NCBI GenBank assembly: GCA_037783545.1
Contig: JBBELK010000949.1
Coordinates: forward strand, 62,001-126,000
DNA from: Henricia sp. BOLD:AAB3569
Lineage: Eukaryota; Echinodermata; Asteroidea; Spinulosida; Echinasteridae
DNA: 64,000 nucleotides
Direction of reading: 5' to 3'
Shown: one piece after another, positions 48,605-59,725 of the stretch
Numbering within the stretch: the stretch's first letter is position 1
Layout of the letters: each line of letters begins with the position of its first letter
Position numbers and translations under genes: made by a program
Notes under the pieces: model-generated
The model's input: only the letters and a program-made list of their open reading frames with translations
The model's database searches: none
What the model was told of the DNA's origin: nothing

Positions 48605-49802
48605 CGTGGCTGTAACGCGTCCCACCATGTCTCACCCACGGCGTGAGTTGACGATCAGAACTAACTCAGCGGAACGACCGTGTACAGTCCACACCCTACC
48701 TTCTTCAAACTCGGAATCGAGCTGAATGAGCCCAAAAGTCGGACCTGGGATTCGGACCCAAATTGCGTCCTTGGCTTAGGCACCCCACGAACACCAACCA
48801 ATCGGGAGAGCAATAGGTCTGCTTGATATTAAATTTCCTGGTGCAGCGTCGGGTCGGATTTGGGGGTCACTGTTTATTATGTTGTTGCTCAAATATATAC
48901 AGGTTGATTATAAGTTTGTTTCTGGTTAACACGGTGCGATACACAACTATCACGGCACAAGTAAACTGTTTGCGTTGGAAAAATCCATACCAGATCGTTC
49001 ATAGGCAAAATAAAAACACCTGATATCCAACGTTTGACGAAGGATTTTATCCTTCAGGGGACCACCAACAGAGAGCTAGCTCAGGTGGTTGATTGTCTGT
49101 AGACCTTAATCTGCATGGCGGAAGAAATGTCATTCACTTCGCAACACGTTTTGTATTCTTTCATTATGATTAACTACAAGATGTAGCTCCGTGTCCAAAG
49201 ATGATATATCTATTATAGCCTAACATGGAGCATAGAGCCTTGCCTCATGGTATACCCATGGAGCTTTGTATAGCTCCATGGTATACGTACCAGCACGGTA
49301 TGCGGCAAAAAGACTAACTCAACACACTCTTCCCTTTTGTTAACGCACCAACACCCCCTAAAAACTGAAAGGAATTCCTTCAACATTTCTTGGACGTTTG
49401 AGACACAATGGGGGAACAATGGAAGGGAGAGGGGGTACCCTTTGCTACACATCGTGCTGCACATGTCGCTATGAAGTACCGAGTATACAGTGCTAAAAGT
49501 TACATCGGGGAAAGACAAGACAATTTTTCGATATAAGAAGTGGAATTTACAATAATTTATGCCCCGAAAATCGGAGGACAGAAAAAAATATGACAAAACG
49601 GGAAGATGCATTCACAGACGCCATCTTCGTATAGAAAGAAATGCTACTGCGTATTAAACGCTATCAAATACGCGCCCGCACATGCTGTAATTTCGAAATT
49701 TGTTTGAAATACGGCGCAGCCGATGCGCGTCACAAAACAATACCTCAAAATACTGATGCACGTGGCGATTTGTAGGAAGTGACGTCATTTGAACGTGATC
49801 AA

Positions 49803-49941
49803 TAGACCTGGCGGCCATGACAGGTGCAGATTTTTATATTTAAATAATGCGACAATAAATCCACAAAGTGCCTACTCGTGCATGACGCACGGTGACAATG
49901 TGACTGCCCCCCGCCATGGCCGCCTGTGCAAAGGGTCTATA
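49803..49941. repeat. MITE, 'GGCGGCCATGACAGG' family
   Basis: TAGACCTGGCGGCCATGACA at the left and CCATGGCCGCCTGTGCAAAG near the right form inverse ends. Related sequence at 60271-60385 and 62545-62640. Confidence 0.6.
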
Positions 49942-50144
49942 ATTGACACATGCCAATAATAACGCATCACTTTGCCATCAGGCTGCTAACGGAAGTTACC
50001 CAAAGAGCGGAGCGTAATTGGCATGTGCGAGTTAACTTAGACAAAACAACATTGGGAAGGTGCCAGTCCCTTCATGGTTTAGAAGGATCCCGGGGTGTAT
50101 AGTCTGGCACTAGTCAAATGGAAAATTGCTTCCACGTGAATAAG

Positions 50145-50658
50145 GCCCGCTTCAAACGTCGCGCTTATGCCGTCTTGAATTAAATTCAACTTGGCACGAC
50201 GTTGGCACGATGTTAGCACGGCAGTGGCTTCAAACGTCGAACTTAATTGCAAACTCCCAGTCGAGCTTAAATACATCCAACATGGCGGATGAGTATTGTG
50301 CACGTCATGGATGTTGTACACGTGCGTTTTCCATTCTGTCCACTATGTCGCCATTTTATTATTTTGATGCACTTGTTTGTTGGTTATTTCTTTACTCACA
50401 TACGCGCTGCGAGCATGCGCATTCCTAGTTGTGAACAAAATTGCGGACCAACTTCGAACTGGAATTAAATTCGACACGGCAGAAGCACGACGTTTGAAGC
50501 CAAGCCGTGCTTGTGCCGCACTAAAATCTTCTGCCGTGTCGAACTCATTTTGCCGAGCCAAATGGCTTCAAACGTCGTGCTTGTGCCGTGTCGAATTAAA
50601 AAAAAAATCAAGTTTAATTTAATTCGACACGGCATAAGCGCGACGTTTGAAGCGGGCT
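50145..50658. mobile_element. TIR element (514 bp) with reiterated GCTTCAAACGTCG
   Basis: GGCCCGCTTCAAACGTCGCG at the left pairs with CGCGACGTTTGAAGCGGGCT at the right; pairing continues through GCTTATGCCGT. GGCTTCAAACGTCG recurs internally in both orientations. Confidence 0.75.
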
Positions 50659-51207
50659 AGATTCGATTGGGAAAGTAAATTATACAAAAGGTCTTTCCCA
50701 GGGACACCCGTATCATGGCCAGGTATCAAACAAACGTTTGCAACAAATAAAAGCTCGACAGACTATTGTATTTTAGTAATTTTACATCTCATTACGTGTA
50801 TTATATAATGTACTATACGGTTCATGAAACGCAAATCATACTCTGTCCGAAAGGTTGGGGAGGCTGACATACAGTTTATTTTATCGGTTATGGTAAGGCT
50901 GACTACACCAGCCTCCGTATAAGAAAGAGCCGCTGAGGCAGGGTGTGCCACTCCGCCTGAAGTGCATCTGTGAGCTTCTGCACTTCTCGGGTTGTTGGAG
51001 GCGTGCGGCTCCAGAGGTCAGATCAGTCCTATACGCGTCTAATCACAGGCTGAGGACGAAATCACTGAAGACAAACAGTTTTGAGAGCAATTTGACATTT
51101 AAAAAAAAAAATCTTTTTGGGAGAGTATACAGTATATTACCATATACATTGAACGTATATCTATGTATAGTTTTGTACAATGTAGTTTAACCGACTAGTT
51201 TAGCTTA

Positions 51208-51475
51208 TGCACTTATCAATTGTTTCCCAACCCCCCCTCCCCACCCCCCCCCCCCCCCCCCCCCCGGGTTTGGTCACGTTTTTCATGCCCCAGGGTGGGG
51301 CATTTGACCCTTTGAAATAACATTTTCTGTGTATGTGTATACACCCGAGGGTGGGGATTTTTTTCACCTAAATGTTGCCCCAGGGGTGGGGATTTTGTCA
51401 CAAAAAAGTGACAATCCGCACCTCTTAGGTGGGGTAGCCCGGGGGGCACGGGTACGGGAGAAACAATTGATGGAT
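51208..51475. mobile_element. Harbinger-like C/G-tract MITE, copy 3
   Basis: TGCACTTATCAATTGTTTCC to GAAACAATTGATGGAT; TTA on both sides (51205-51207, 51476-51478). Poly-C tract inside; the right end is shortened. Confidence 0.72.
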
Positions 51476-51776
51476 TTACAATCCCGGATTATCGGATTTT
51501 GATTTGTGGGTCTGTCTGCGACCTCAATGATACTTGCCCACCCAGCGCAGCACGAAATGAATTGTATGCAAAATTCGACAAATCCCTTGTGCAAACCACG
51601 TCTCGAGCACTTGTCGGAATTTACTGTAAATTTATACAATTTACACGATCATACGTTTGTTCAAGAACTTCATCCAACATTTGTATGATGATGTCAAGGG
51701 GGGATGTTTGAACATCTATGAAACAAGCTTGAACATGTTGGACGATGTTCGAGCATGCAATTCGCAACTCCAAATG

Positions 51777-52315
51777 TATGACCAAATCACATTTTTGACC
51801 ATCCCATTTTTCCCCATCGGTGGTGAGATTTTGATACCGTTTCATTTGTCAAATTTGTATCATTACCATTCTGAAATTTTGCGTTCTTATTTCATATAAT
51901 TCCAAGGTTGTGGGTTCGAATCCCGGTCCGGCCCATATATGGTGCGTGTACCCTTGAGCAAGGTATACTTTGTCATGCATTGCTTCTCTCCACCCAGGGG
52001 TAAAATGGGTACCTGGTGCTTGCACTGGGGAAGGAAACTGTGGACCTGAGCAGTGGTCGGCTCTATCGCCAGGTAGCCTATACAAAATGCAGGCTCAAAA
52101 GCCAAGGAGTCGGGAAATGAGCGCCCGCAGCAAAGCGCGGAAACCGCGCATGCCCCATCCTTTTCCTTTTATTTGTCATATTTTTCTTATTACCATTCTG
52201 AAATTTCGCGTTCTTATTCCATATAATTTATTTCCAGGGATATCGTAAAAAAACACCGATGTTTTGTAAACTAATTTATCCGTTCCATAAAGCAGTGCAA
52301 TTATTGTACCAACCT
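51777..52315 (+). repeat. Dispersed 'CAAATCACATTTTT' repeat interrupted by a SINE
   Basis: The family repeat seen at 11400 and 13717 is split by a SINE (about 51907-52085: GGGTTCGAATCCCGGTCC, then CTTCTCTCCACCCAGGGG). Sequence around CATTACCATTCTGAAATTT appears on both sides, about 60 bases duplicated. Confidence 0.6.
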
Positions 52316-52899
52316 TTTTAACTCCACATTCAAATTGGAGATTGCAAATTTCCTGTTTTCTTCTCATGGATAGTGTTTTGGGGAGGTATTTTATACGATT
52401 GTTAGATTAGAACGAAATCCATTTTTGGAAAAATCTGGTCACGCTCCTTTGAGTATTTTAGATGACAATCCACCAAAATGGCATGAACAATCTTTCACGA
52501 TGACAAGAACAATCTTGAGCGAAGTTTTATGTACACTCCTTAGCAGTGCACTTTGCGCGACCCGCTTTAGCCTGCTTGAAGCCGAGCAAGCCAAAGCGGG
52601 TTGCGCAAAGCACCTGACTCAGGCTGCTGAAGGTGTGTTAGTTTTATGGTGCAAAATGGGACTTCGAGTCACTAGTGACCTTGAACAAGTGTGAACATGA
52701 CCTTTCCTTTACATATTGTTGTGTTGTTATTGGCTGTTCCGATTCGGGTCGGAACAGCCTTTGTTTTCGTTACGATTTTTTTTTTTTTTTTTATTCTTTT
52801 CCTTCTTCCAATTTTTTCAGACGCTATTTCGGGCACTTGCACATTCATGATTGACTTCAAACTTCACATAGACATTGGTCACTATGTGAATTAGTGCAC

Positions 52900-54070
52900 A
52901 GTACTAATGACGTAATGATGACGTCATCACGTGTCAGATTAAAGGGGCATGAAGTTTAATAAATTAAATATTCAAAAATCAATATAAAATCAACCGTTTG
53001 ACATACGAACTTGATTCCTTCGCCATATATGATGACTAACAAATGTCTTTAAGATGCGCACACGCCTTGACCTTTGACCTTGTTTCCTATTGGTCAAACA
53101 GATTTTGCCTTGTCATTTGAAAGTGGTACAAGATATTTGGACGGGGTCAATTGTGTTACACTTCGACTAGGGTGGGGTATCCAAAAAATCTGGTGGCGAC
53201 CTTTGACATTGCTCAATGTGTTAGATTAAAGGGGTATTTGATAAAATTAAATGTTCAAAAATCAATAACAAATCAACCGTTTGAGCTATGATCTTCATTC
53301 CTGCGCCATATACGACCACTAATAAATGTCTTTAAATGATGACGTCAGGACGACGTCATCACATGTCAGATTAAAGGGGCATGAAAACAGATAAATGAAA
53401 TATAAAAAATCAATAAAAAATCAACCGTTTGAGCTACGATCTTGGTTCCTGCGCCAAATATGATCACTAACAAAGGTCTTTCACTAATGACGTCATAATG
53501 ACGTCATCACGTGTCAGATTAAAGGGGCATCAAATAAAATAAATGGGATATAAAAAATCCGTAAGAAATCAACCATTTTAGCTACTATCTTGATTCCTGC
53601 GCCATATACAATAACTAACAAAGGTCTTTAACTGATTACGTTATGATGACGTCATCACGTGTCAGATTAAAGGGGCATGATGTTTAATAAATTAGACATA
53701 AAAAAATCAATACAAAATCAACCGTTTGACCTACGATCTTGATTCCTTCGCCATATACGATGACTAACAAAGGTCTTTAAAATGTGCACACGCCTTGACC
53801 CTTGACCTCGTTTCCTATTGGTCAAACAGATCTTGCCTTGCCATTTGAAAGTGGTGCAAGATATTTGGACGAGGTCAGTTGTGTTACACTTCAACTAGGG
53901 TGGGGTATCTAAAAAATAGGTTGGTGACCTTTGACCTTGCTCACTTCCGGTCGAAACGGGAAGTGGCCTTTAGTGTGAAAATGGTAGAGGGTATAAATAC
54001 GGGGTCAAGGGTGTTAATGTCAAAGGGCCTCAAGCTTTCCAAAATGTGAGTGATGACGTCATCGTATAAA
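52900..54070. repeat. Repeat array with CRE-like TGACGTCA and CACGTG motifs
   Basis: Blocks containing GTCAGATTAAAGGGGCAT and AAATCAACCGTTTGA recur at about 52935, 53225, 53370, 53515 and 53660. A longer block with TTTCCTATTGGTCAAACAGA recurs at 53086 and 53812. TGACGTCA occurs at 52919, 53340, 53488, 53499, 53647 and 54054. No coding frame. Confidence 0.85.
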
Positions 54071-54624
54071 ATAGCGCTCTCTTGGGACAAGATGATTAAA
54101 TAGTTAAATATAACAACATAGGTGATAATAGGTCGTCTTGAACACCACACATGTTCATAAAAAGGAAGGGAACAGCCATGTGTTCGTTGTCAAGAACGAA
54201 CACAGGTCTAGTTTGGGGTTGTTCTTGGGGTGTGTTTATATCAATCATCTGTTACTTATTTAGAATCATGATAAACAAAAATGCGAAAAGAAGGGAACAT
54301 CCGTATATCATTTTTAGTAACTTCATTTTGGTTTAGATAAGGTGGACTTTCCCCCGAACCCCCAAACACTGAGCAAGCGTTGTACTTTATATTTTGTTCA
54401 GCACAAAAAATTGTTCACCTCCAATCAACGGGGGTTAATCATGCGGGTTTTTTTTTTTTTTTACAAACTTAATTGTCTCATAACTAAAAGGTGGGTATTG
54501 TCACTTTTCAAGTGATAAAAATCCTACCCTGGGGCAAAATTAGGCAACATTCAGCGGAGCAAAGCATTGAAAATTTGATTTGATGTTTCTGCACACAGTT
54601 CCTTCGTGTGTTCATGTGGCTATA

Positions 54625-54868
54625 GGGTCTTTCCATAAATTAGGGGTCCAAAAGTGTGACATTTGGTGTCCCCCGTTACACCTGATATGTGTTATATTTC
54701 GTACAAAAATCATTAAAATGGCTTTTAAACCATTTTGTATGAATTGTACTTTATGTACTCACTCTTTGAGATGGAAAGTATTTAAAGAATGTGTCCTGAA
54801 TTTACAAAAACAAGATGTAAAATGTAACGGGGGACACCAAAGCTGGACCCCTAATTTATAGAAAGACC
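54625..54868. mobile_element. MITE related to the 39985 element
   Basis: GGGTCTTTCCATAAATTAGG at the left and CCTAATTTATAGAAAGACC at the right are inverse; the inner GGGGTCCA and ACACCAAA blocks pair too. Confidence 0.78.
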
Positions 54869-55214
54869 TTATACAGCACACGATGGCGACGCCCATAATA
54901 CTACAATTTAAAGCATCACTGCAATTGTCATTCTTTGTGAACTTCGTAAATACATGGCATGGTATATACATGTATTTGTATTCACTTCAGTGAGTTGACT
55001 TTGTTTAGCACGATGTTTGCTGTTTCTTGCCTTTTTGGGTATACTTTGGGTATACATTTTGGACAAATTGCTCTGCATTAACGTCAAACCGAAAAATAAT
55101 TAGAGGGAAAACGGTGACACATTTCAAGAAAAAATGTGGCGTGAAGGGCTGTGTGATAGTTCGGTTGGGTCAGCCTTCTTTTTCGTTTTTCTCAAAAAGC
55201 GCACAATATACAAT

Positions 55215-55296
55215 ATGAGCAACTAACAATGGAAATTGGGCACAAACCATTGTTAATGACAATGGTTTGTGCCCAATTTCCATTGTAGTTGCTCAT
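55215..55296. repeat. Near-perfect foldback hairpin
   Basis: The arms 55215-55253 and 55259-55296 (about 38 bases, one extra A in the left arm) surround a 5-base loop. Both contain GGAAATTGGGCACAAACC or its inverse. Confidence 0.9.
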
Positions 55297-55406
55297 GAGT
55301 TCACGTTTCAGTTTAATTTGTCCTCGAGGTGATCTGCCGATATCTTCAACTGTCAATATACAGAACGGGCAATCTGAAGCGATGAAGCTTCGATTACGAT
55401 ATTAAA

Positions 55407-55662
55407 TGCACCTAATTCTTTTTCCCACGGCTCACGCCCCCCACGGCTCACGCCCCCCCCCCCCCCCCCCCGTTTTTCACGCCGTGTGGATTTTGACACA
55501 TTAAAATACATGTACTAATCTCCCTGCATCAGATAGCAAGATGTGCATGTTTTGCACCCGTGGGTGTGGATGTTTGTCACCTAACTTTTGCCGCAGGGCC
55601 GGGGATTTTGACAATCCCCACCTCATAGGTGGGACAGCCGGGGGGAACAACTGATAGGTGCA
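55407..55662. mobile_element. Harbinger-like C/G-tract MITE, copy 4
   Basis: TGCACCTAATTCTTTTTCCC to GGAACAACTGATAGGTGCA, with the C tract and GGTGGGACAGCCGGGG. The flanking triplets differ (AAA, TAT), so the target duplication has decayed. Confidence 0.7.
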
Positions 55663-57637
55663 TATAAGAGTGGGGAAAAATTGGTTGCCAAGCCATTTGT
55701 CGAAAGATTTGCCCGAGGGGTGTCAAACCGACGCCCGGGCTGGGGTTCGAATCCCCGTGCAATCAAATGTCCTGGCTCAAGAGTTTGCATCGCCTTGCTT
55801 CATGCATGGCTTAATGCTTACAGGAAAAAAAGAAGAAATTGCACAACATTTCTTGCCAGGAGGAAAACAAATTAGTAGACTTTGACTGCCAGGTGTTGTA
55901 CAGTTTATGTTGCCAGTGCAACGCCTTGCCTGGTACAAGTTAGCACCCATCGACCGCAAGTCAAGGTTTTTCCGCACACACGTGGCTCTCTAATTCGCAC
56001 TGACCTTCAATTCTATTCTTTTTTTCAAAACTCCTTTCAAACCTGTTCAAACCTGTTATCGCCCAGGTTTTTCAAACTCTTTCACGAATTAAAGGTATAA
56101 TCTGTAAACAGAATAATTATTTTCAAGCGTCAAAACATTACAAGAATATTATGAAATAACGTTTTCAACTGTGAGTATACAGACCCTCGAGAAAATTGAG
56201 TCGTTGTACAATATTTTTTGTTCAAAACAAGTCAAATCATACTAAAATCAGTACTCGTGTTATCGCAATTCGAGTGGCTTGAAAATGATAATACAAATTG
56301 CGACTCTGAGTAATTGCTACTCGCGATCGATCGATTATCGAATTAATGGAACGCAAGTTTTCCTCCCAGGTGTCGTTTAATTAGCGAGTCTGTATGTGTG
56401 GACCAATAACAAACAGTCACGATTTTCCAGACTTCAATAAAATAACACGGACACTTTTATTATTCTCATAATATATAATTACTAAAAAGCCTCTATGATA
56501 TTACCCAAACAAAACTGCGTAAGGGGCTGAACTTACCAAGCCCGACACGCTTCCCAACTCGACCTATAGGCCAGTGTCGGGAAGCAGGGGTGTGTCGGGG
56601 TAGTGGATTCAAGATTCCAACGCACCCCACGACACATACGACACAGATGGTGCGTCGTTTGAACCCGTTTAAGAAAGCGCACGACGCACCCGCGTATCGG
56701 AATGTGTCGTGGGCGTCCACGACACAAATCGTGATATTGGTCAGCATATACGACACGAAATGTAGCCTTGGTCAAGGCATTGGGCTTGTCTTATAGACGG
56801 CCCGCTGAAGATAAAACAAAGCGCTTACCAGCTACTGCAACTGTTGCACCATGGCACGTATTGGCTCACAGCGCGCCGCGCTACGACTATGCACACACGC
56901 ACGTATCGCGATCGGTACGGTCCCTAAACCCAACGCCTTGATGGTGCCATGGAGCTATAAAAGGTTCTGCATTCAGCCAGCGAAACTCATTACAGTAATA
57001 GGGAAACAACCCCAGCATATGAGCTGAAATTTCATTGGTCGACGCACGACAGGTTATGTTTGAAAAACGCTATGATCTGCGATCTCCAGTTTGTTTATCC
57101 GAGGTAGTATAAACAGCTCCCACAAATCATTCAGGAAAGCTGTCATATTACGACAATAAATTGTCCCCCAGAAGTGTAATCAAATACGTAAACAGAAAAG
57201 CGCAATAAATGCTACGAACCCGAGAATATTTGTTGTTTTCGTCCATCGATCATGCCACGTAGGTTCTTGTAACATGGAGGACGCCATTATACATGCATCA
57301 TGCACGCTTCGCGTCATTACGTGCTAGTCACGAAGCTCTTGATTGGCTCAAGACAAATTTTAATATTCAAACATTGCATACCCGCATATCCAAAGCCCAC
57401 CCATTTTCGGTCAAAACTGGCCGAAAAAAATTAAGAAAGATATTAAACCCAGAAGTGCAGACGCGACAAGGCTGTCTTTCGAGCTAGGGCAGGTCGTACG
57501 CAGCTAGTGATGTATGTACGCAGCCACTGTGTTGCCGTACGGGTTGTATGGAAGTCGTGATCGCACGGTGGCTCGTTTTGATGCCGTGTGCAGTTTGCAT
57601 GCGCTAGACCCAATATTCTCTCGTACAGCATTTTTTG

Positions 57638-57750
57638 TGTGTCCGCCTGTCCGAAACGAGCTGATATAAAAAATCTGACGGGCAAAACCCCTCCCTGGTG
57701 GCAAAACCCCCTCCTGGAAAAATTCCTGGATCCGCCCCTGGTACTGTCCT
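57638..57750. repeat. Dispersed repeat, copy 2
   Basis: TGTGTCCGCCTGTCCGAAAC, CAAAACCCCCTCCTGG and ATTCCTGGATCCGCCCCTGG; same as 43065-43172. Confidence 0.7.
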
Positions 57751-58654
57751 TGGCGTGTCGGGATGTGGGTATACAGCCCTTATAACAGTAACAAGCCTCT
57801 GTCTATGTGGTGCGCTTATACTAGATGAAAATAAATAAAATTGTCATCTTGTAATTATTTCTCAGCCTACGAATTATTGAGCAGTGAGATGGCTGTTTTA
57901 TGGCATTTTTGTGGATGGGCACTTTTTTGCAAAAAAAAGTTATGCCGTCATTTATTTAGTTGCGTTCGTTTAGCTTACACGTGTGATGCTCGCGTGATAC
58001 TCGTGGCTGGTTGCAAACCAACCGCATTCAAAACCCTGATTCCTTAAACAATAACCAATCCTAACCCCTAACCTATGATATAGTCTCCTCTCAAGACGCT
58101 AAAAAGGTTAAAAACCACTCGTTTTCCCCACGCTATACGGTGTAAAAAAAAAATGACGCGAGCGGCGCTCTATATAGTGTAAGGCTCAGTGTATAATGAC
58201 GTCACCTAGCTAGTAACCGTGCGGAAGTTGCAAGTAATAAAACATGGCGGACAATTTGAAATCGCGACGAGAGCACGAAATGACAAAAATAAGAGGAACT
58301 TGGGTGTGCATTTTCCTGAATTTATGCAGTTGATATCTATAGGCATTAGGCCTAACAACAGTTTAGCGTTGCCTTTTCGAGTTGCCTGTTTTCGAGTTGG
58401 CTCCTATTTCTCTCTCCCCCAAGCGATAGCAGTTGTTATATAAATCCTACCTGGCAATAACCTTTGTTCTCATCTTTGTTCCCAGAATTCAAAGCGAAAC
58501 TCCGCGGCGTTCGTTTTCCATCTTCTGGAGGCTTCCCTCAGTGTGAACCATGTGTAAGGTAATCGAACGCAACTAACGATATAGCCTATTGAGCTGAGGT
58601 ACACTGAAAATGACATCATCTAAAAGAAGTGTTTCTATCGTGATGGTTGCAGAT

Positions 58655-59725
58655 TTAACTAAAGTCCTCAATGTACGCGTTAACTAAAGCCTTCGTTGAA
58701 TAAATTAACCCAACTACACCACCCACTAACCCCACTGCTATAATAATCCAGTTTATAACTACTTCCCATACCGGCAAGTACTTCTTTTTCAACTTCACGT
58801 AGAATATACAAGGGAATATAAAGTCTAGCCACGGGCTCGTAAGACTACCGGTCACGCCCATTAACAGGGTGAAGTGTGGAATGACTACGGCGAGAAGTAG
58901 TGTAAAGATGACGAGGAGGGCACGAAATATCATAGCCCAGACCGGCGGCATGCGGTCTGGAGTCGGCCCGCTGCATGGAGGGAGAATAGCCAGTTTCATA
59001 GCGTCCACGGAGTTAACGATCAGAAACAGCATTAAGGGGTAGGACAGGAGGGACTTGATGACAAACAACATGCTAACAGCGGCTTGCAGGGGCCCTAGCG
59101 GCATGTTGTAGGTTATGAACTCCTTGGTTTGTAAGCCGAAGGAGAGGTACGCAAAGAGAGCGTAGGCGATGTTGAGAATGCCCGTTATGAGGTAGGTACA
59201 GTTGACCACGAGGTTAAAGCGCGAGCGGTCCTTCATGCTGTCTTCCACGCCCGGCATGATGAACTGGGTGCCGAAGTTGAAGAGGATGATCGAAGCGCTC
59301 ACGGAGTAGCTCTGGAGATGGAAGGCCGGTACGCTGGTTATATCCCACACGATGCTCTTACCAAGACTGTACCACACCACGCTGAAGAACATGATAAGGA
59401 GTGAAACAACAGCAACGCAACTCAGCCAAGAGATCTTTGTAAGATGCCTGAAGAAAATCGTAGGCAGGACGATCACACCGCAAAGTACCGTCCACGTCAA
59501 CTTGGACAGTCCCGCCAACGAAAACGTGTCCACGAGAAGCGAGCCAGCCAGCTCAAGGTAGAGCGCCGCCACAGCTATGACGTCAATAATTTGCATAACG
59601 TTCAGGACGGTGCCGCCCGATTTGTAGCAAGCGTCGGCCACGTCTGCGTACGTCCTGCGCACGCGCACCATGCTGGTTTTACCCTCCATGTCCAGACGAT
59701 GTTCATAAAGGCAGTATACCAAAAT
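58655..59725 (-). CDS. SLC32A1-like: Gene 2 last exon: SLC32-like membrane segments 3-11
   Basis: 1071 bp including the stop, phase 0 at its acceptor (CTGACCAG/ATTTTG). Starts ILVYCLYEHRLDMEGK. Contains VRVRRTYADVADAC (compare VRVRDSYVAIANAC in VGAT) and ends YIEDFS. No AATAAA was found within 60 bases downstream. Confidence 0.92.
   Translation of the reverse strand: MLVYCLYEHRLDMEGKTSMVRVRRTYADVADACYKSGGTVLNVMQIIDVIAVAALYLELAGSLLVDTFSLAGLSKLTWTVLCGVIVLPTIFFRHLTKISWLSCVAVVSLLIMFFSVVWYSLGKSIVWDITSVPAFHLQSYSVSASIILFNFGTQFIMPGVEDSMKDRSRFNLVVNCTYLITGILNIAYALFAYLSFGLQTKEFITYNMPLGPLQAAVSMLFVIKSLLSYPLMLFLIVNSVDAMKLAILPPCSGPTPDRMPPVWAMIFRALLVIFTLLLAVVIPHFTLLMGVTGSLTSPWLDFIFPCIFYVKLKKKYLPVWEVVINWIIIAVGLVGGVVGLIYSTKALVNAYIEDFS

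Larger units (their letters stand above)
48605..58654. other. Intergenic region between gene 1 start and gene 2 stop
   Basis: About 10 kb with no convincing gene. It holds the repeats listed at 49803, 50145, 51208, 51777, 52900, 54625, 55215, 55407 and 57638, and otherwise unrecognised DNA. The promoter of gene 1 should lie in the first few hundred bases, but I see no TATA box or other decisive element. Confidence 0.6.

Noticed and set aside
56493..56796. Overlapping frames on both strands around GTGTCG/CGACAC motifs
   Set aside because: Reiterated CGACAC motif in both orientations gives open frames by composition; I found no clear ends or domain.
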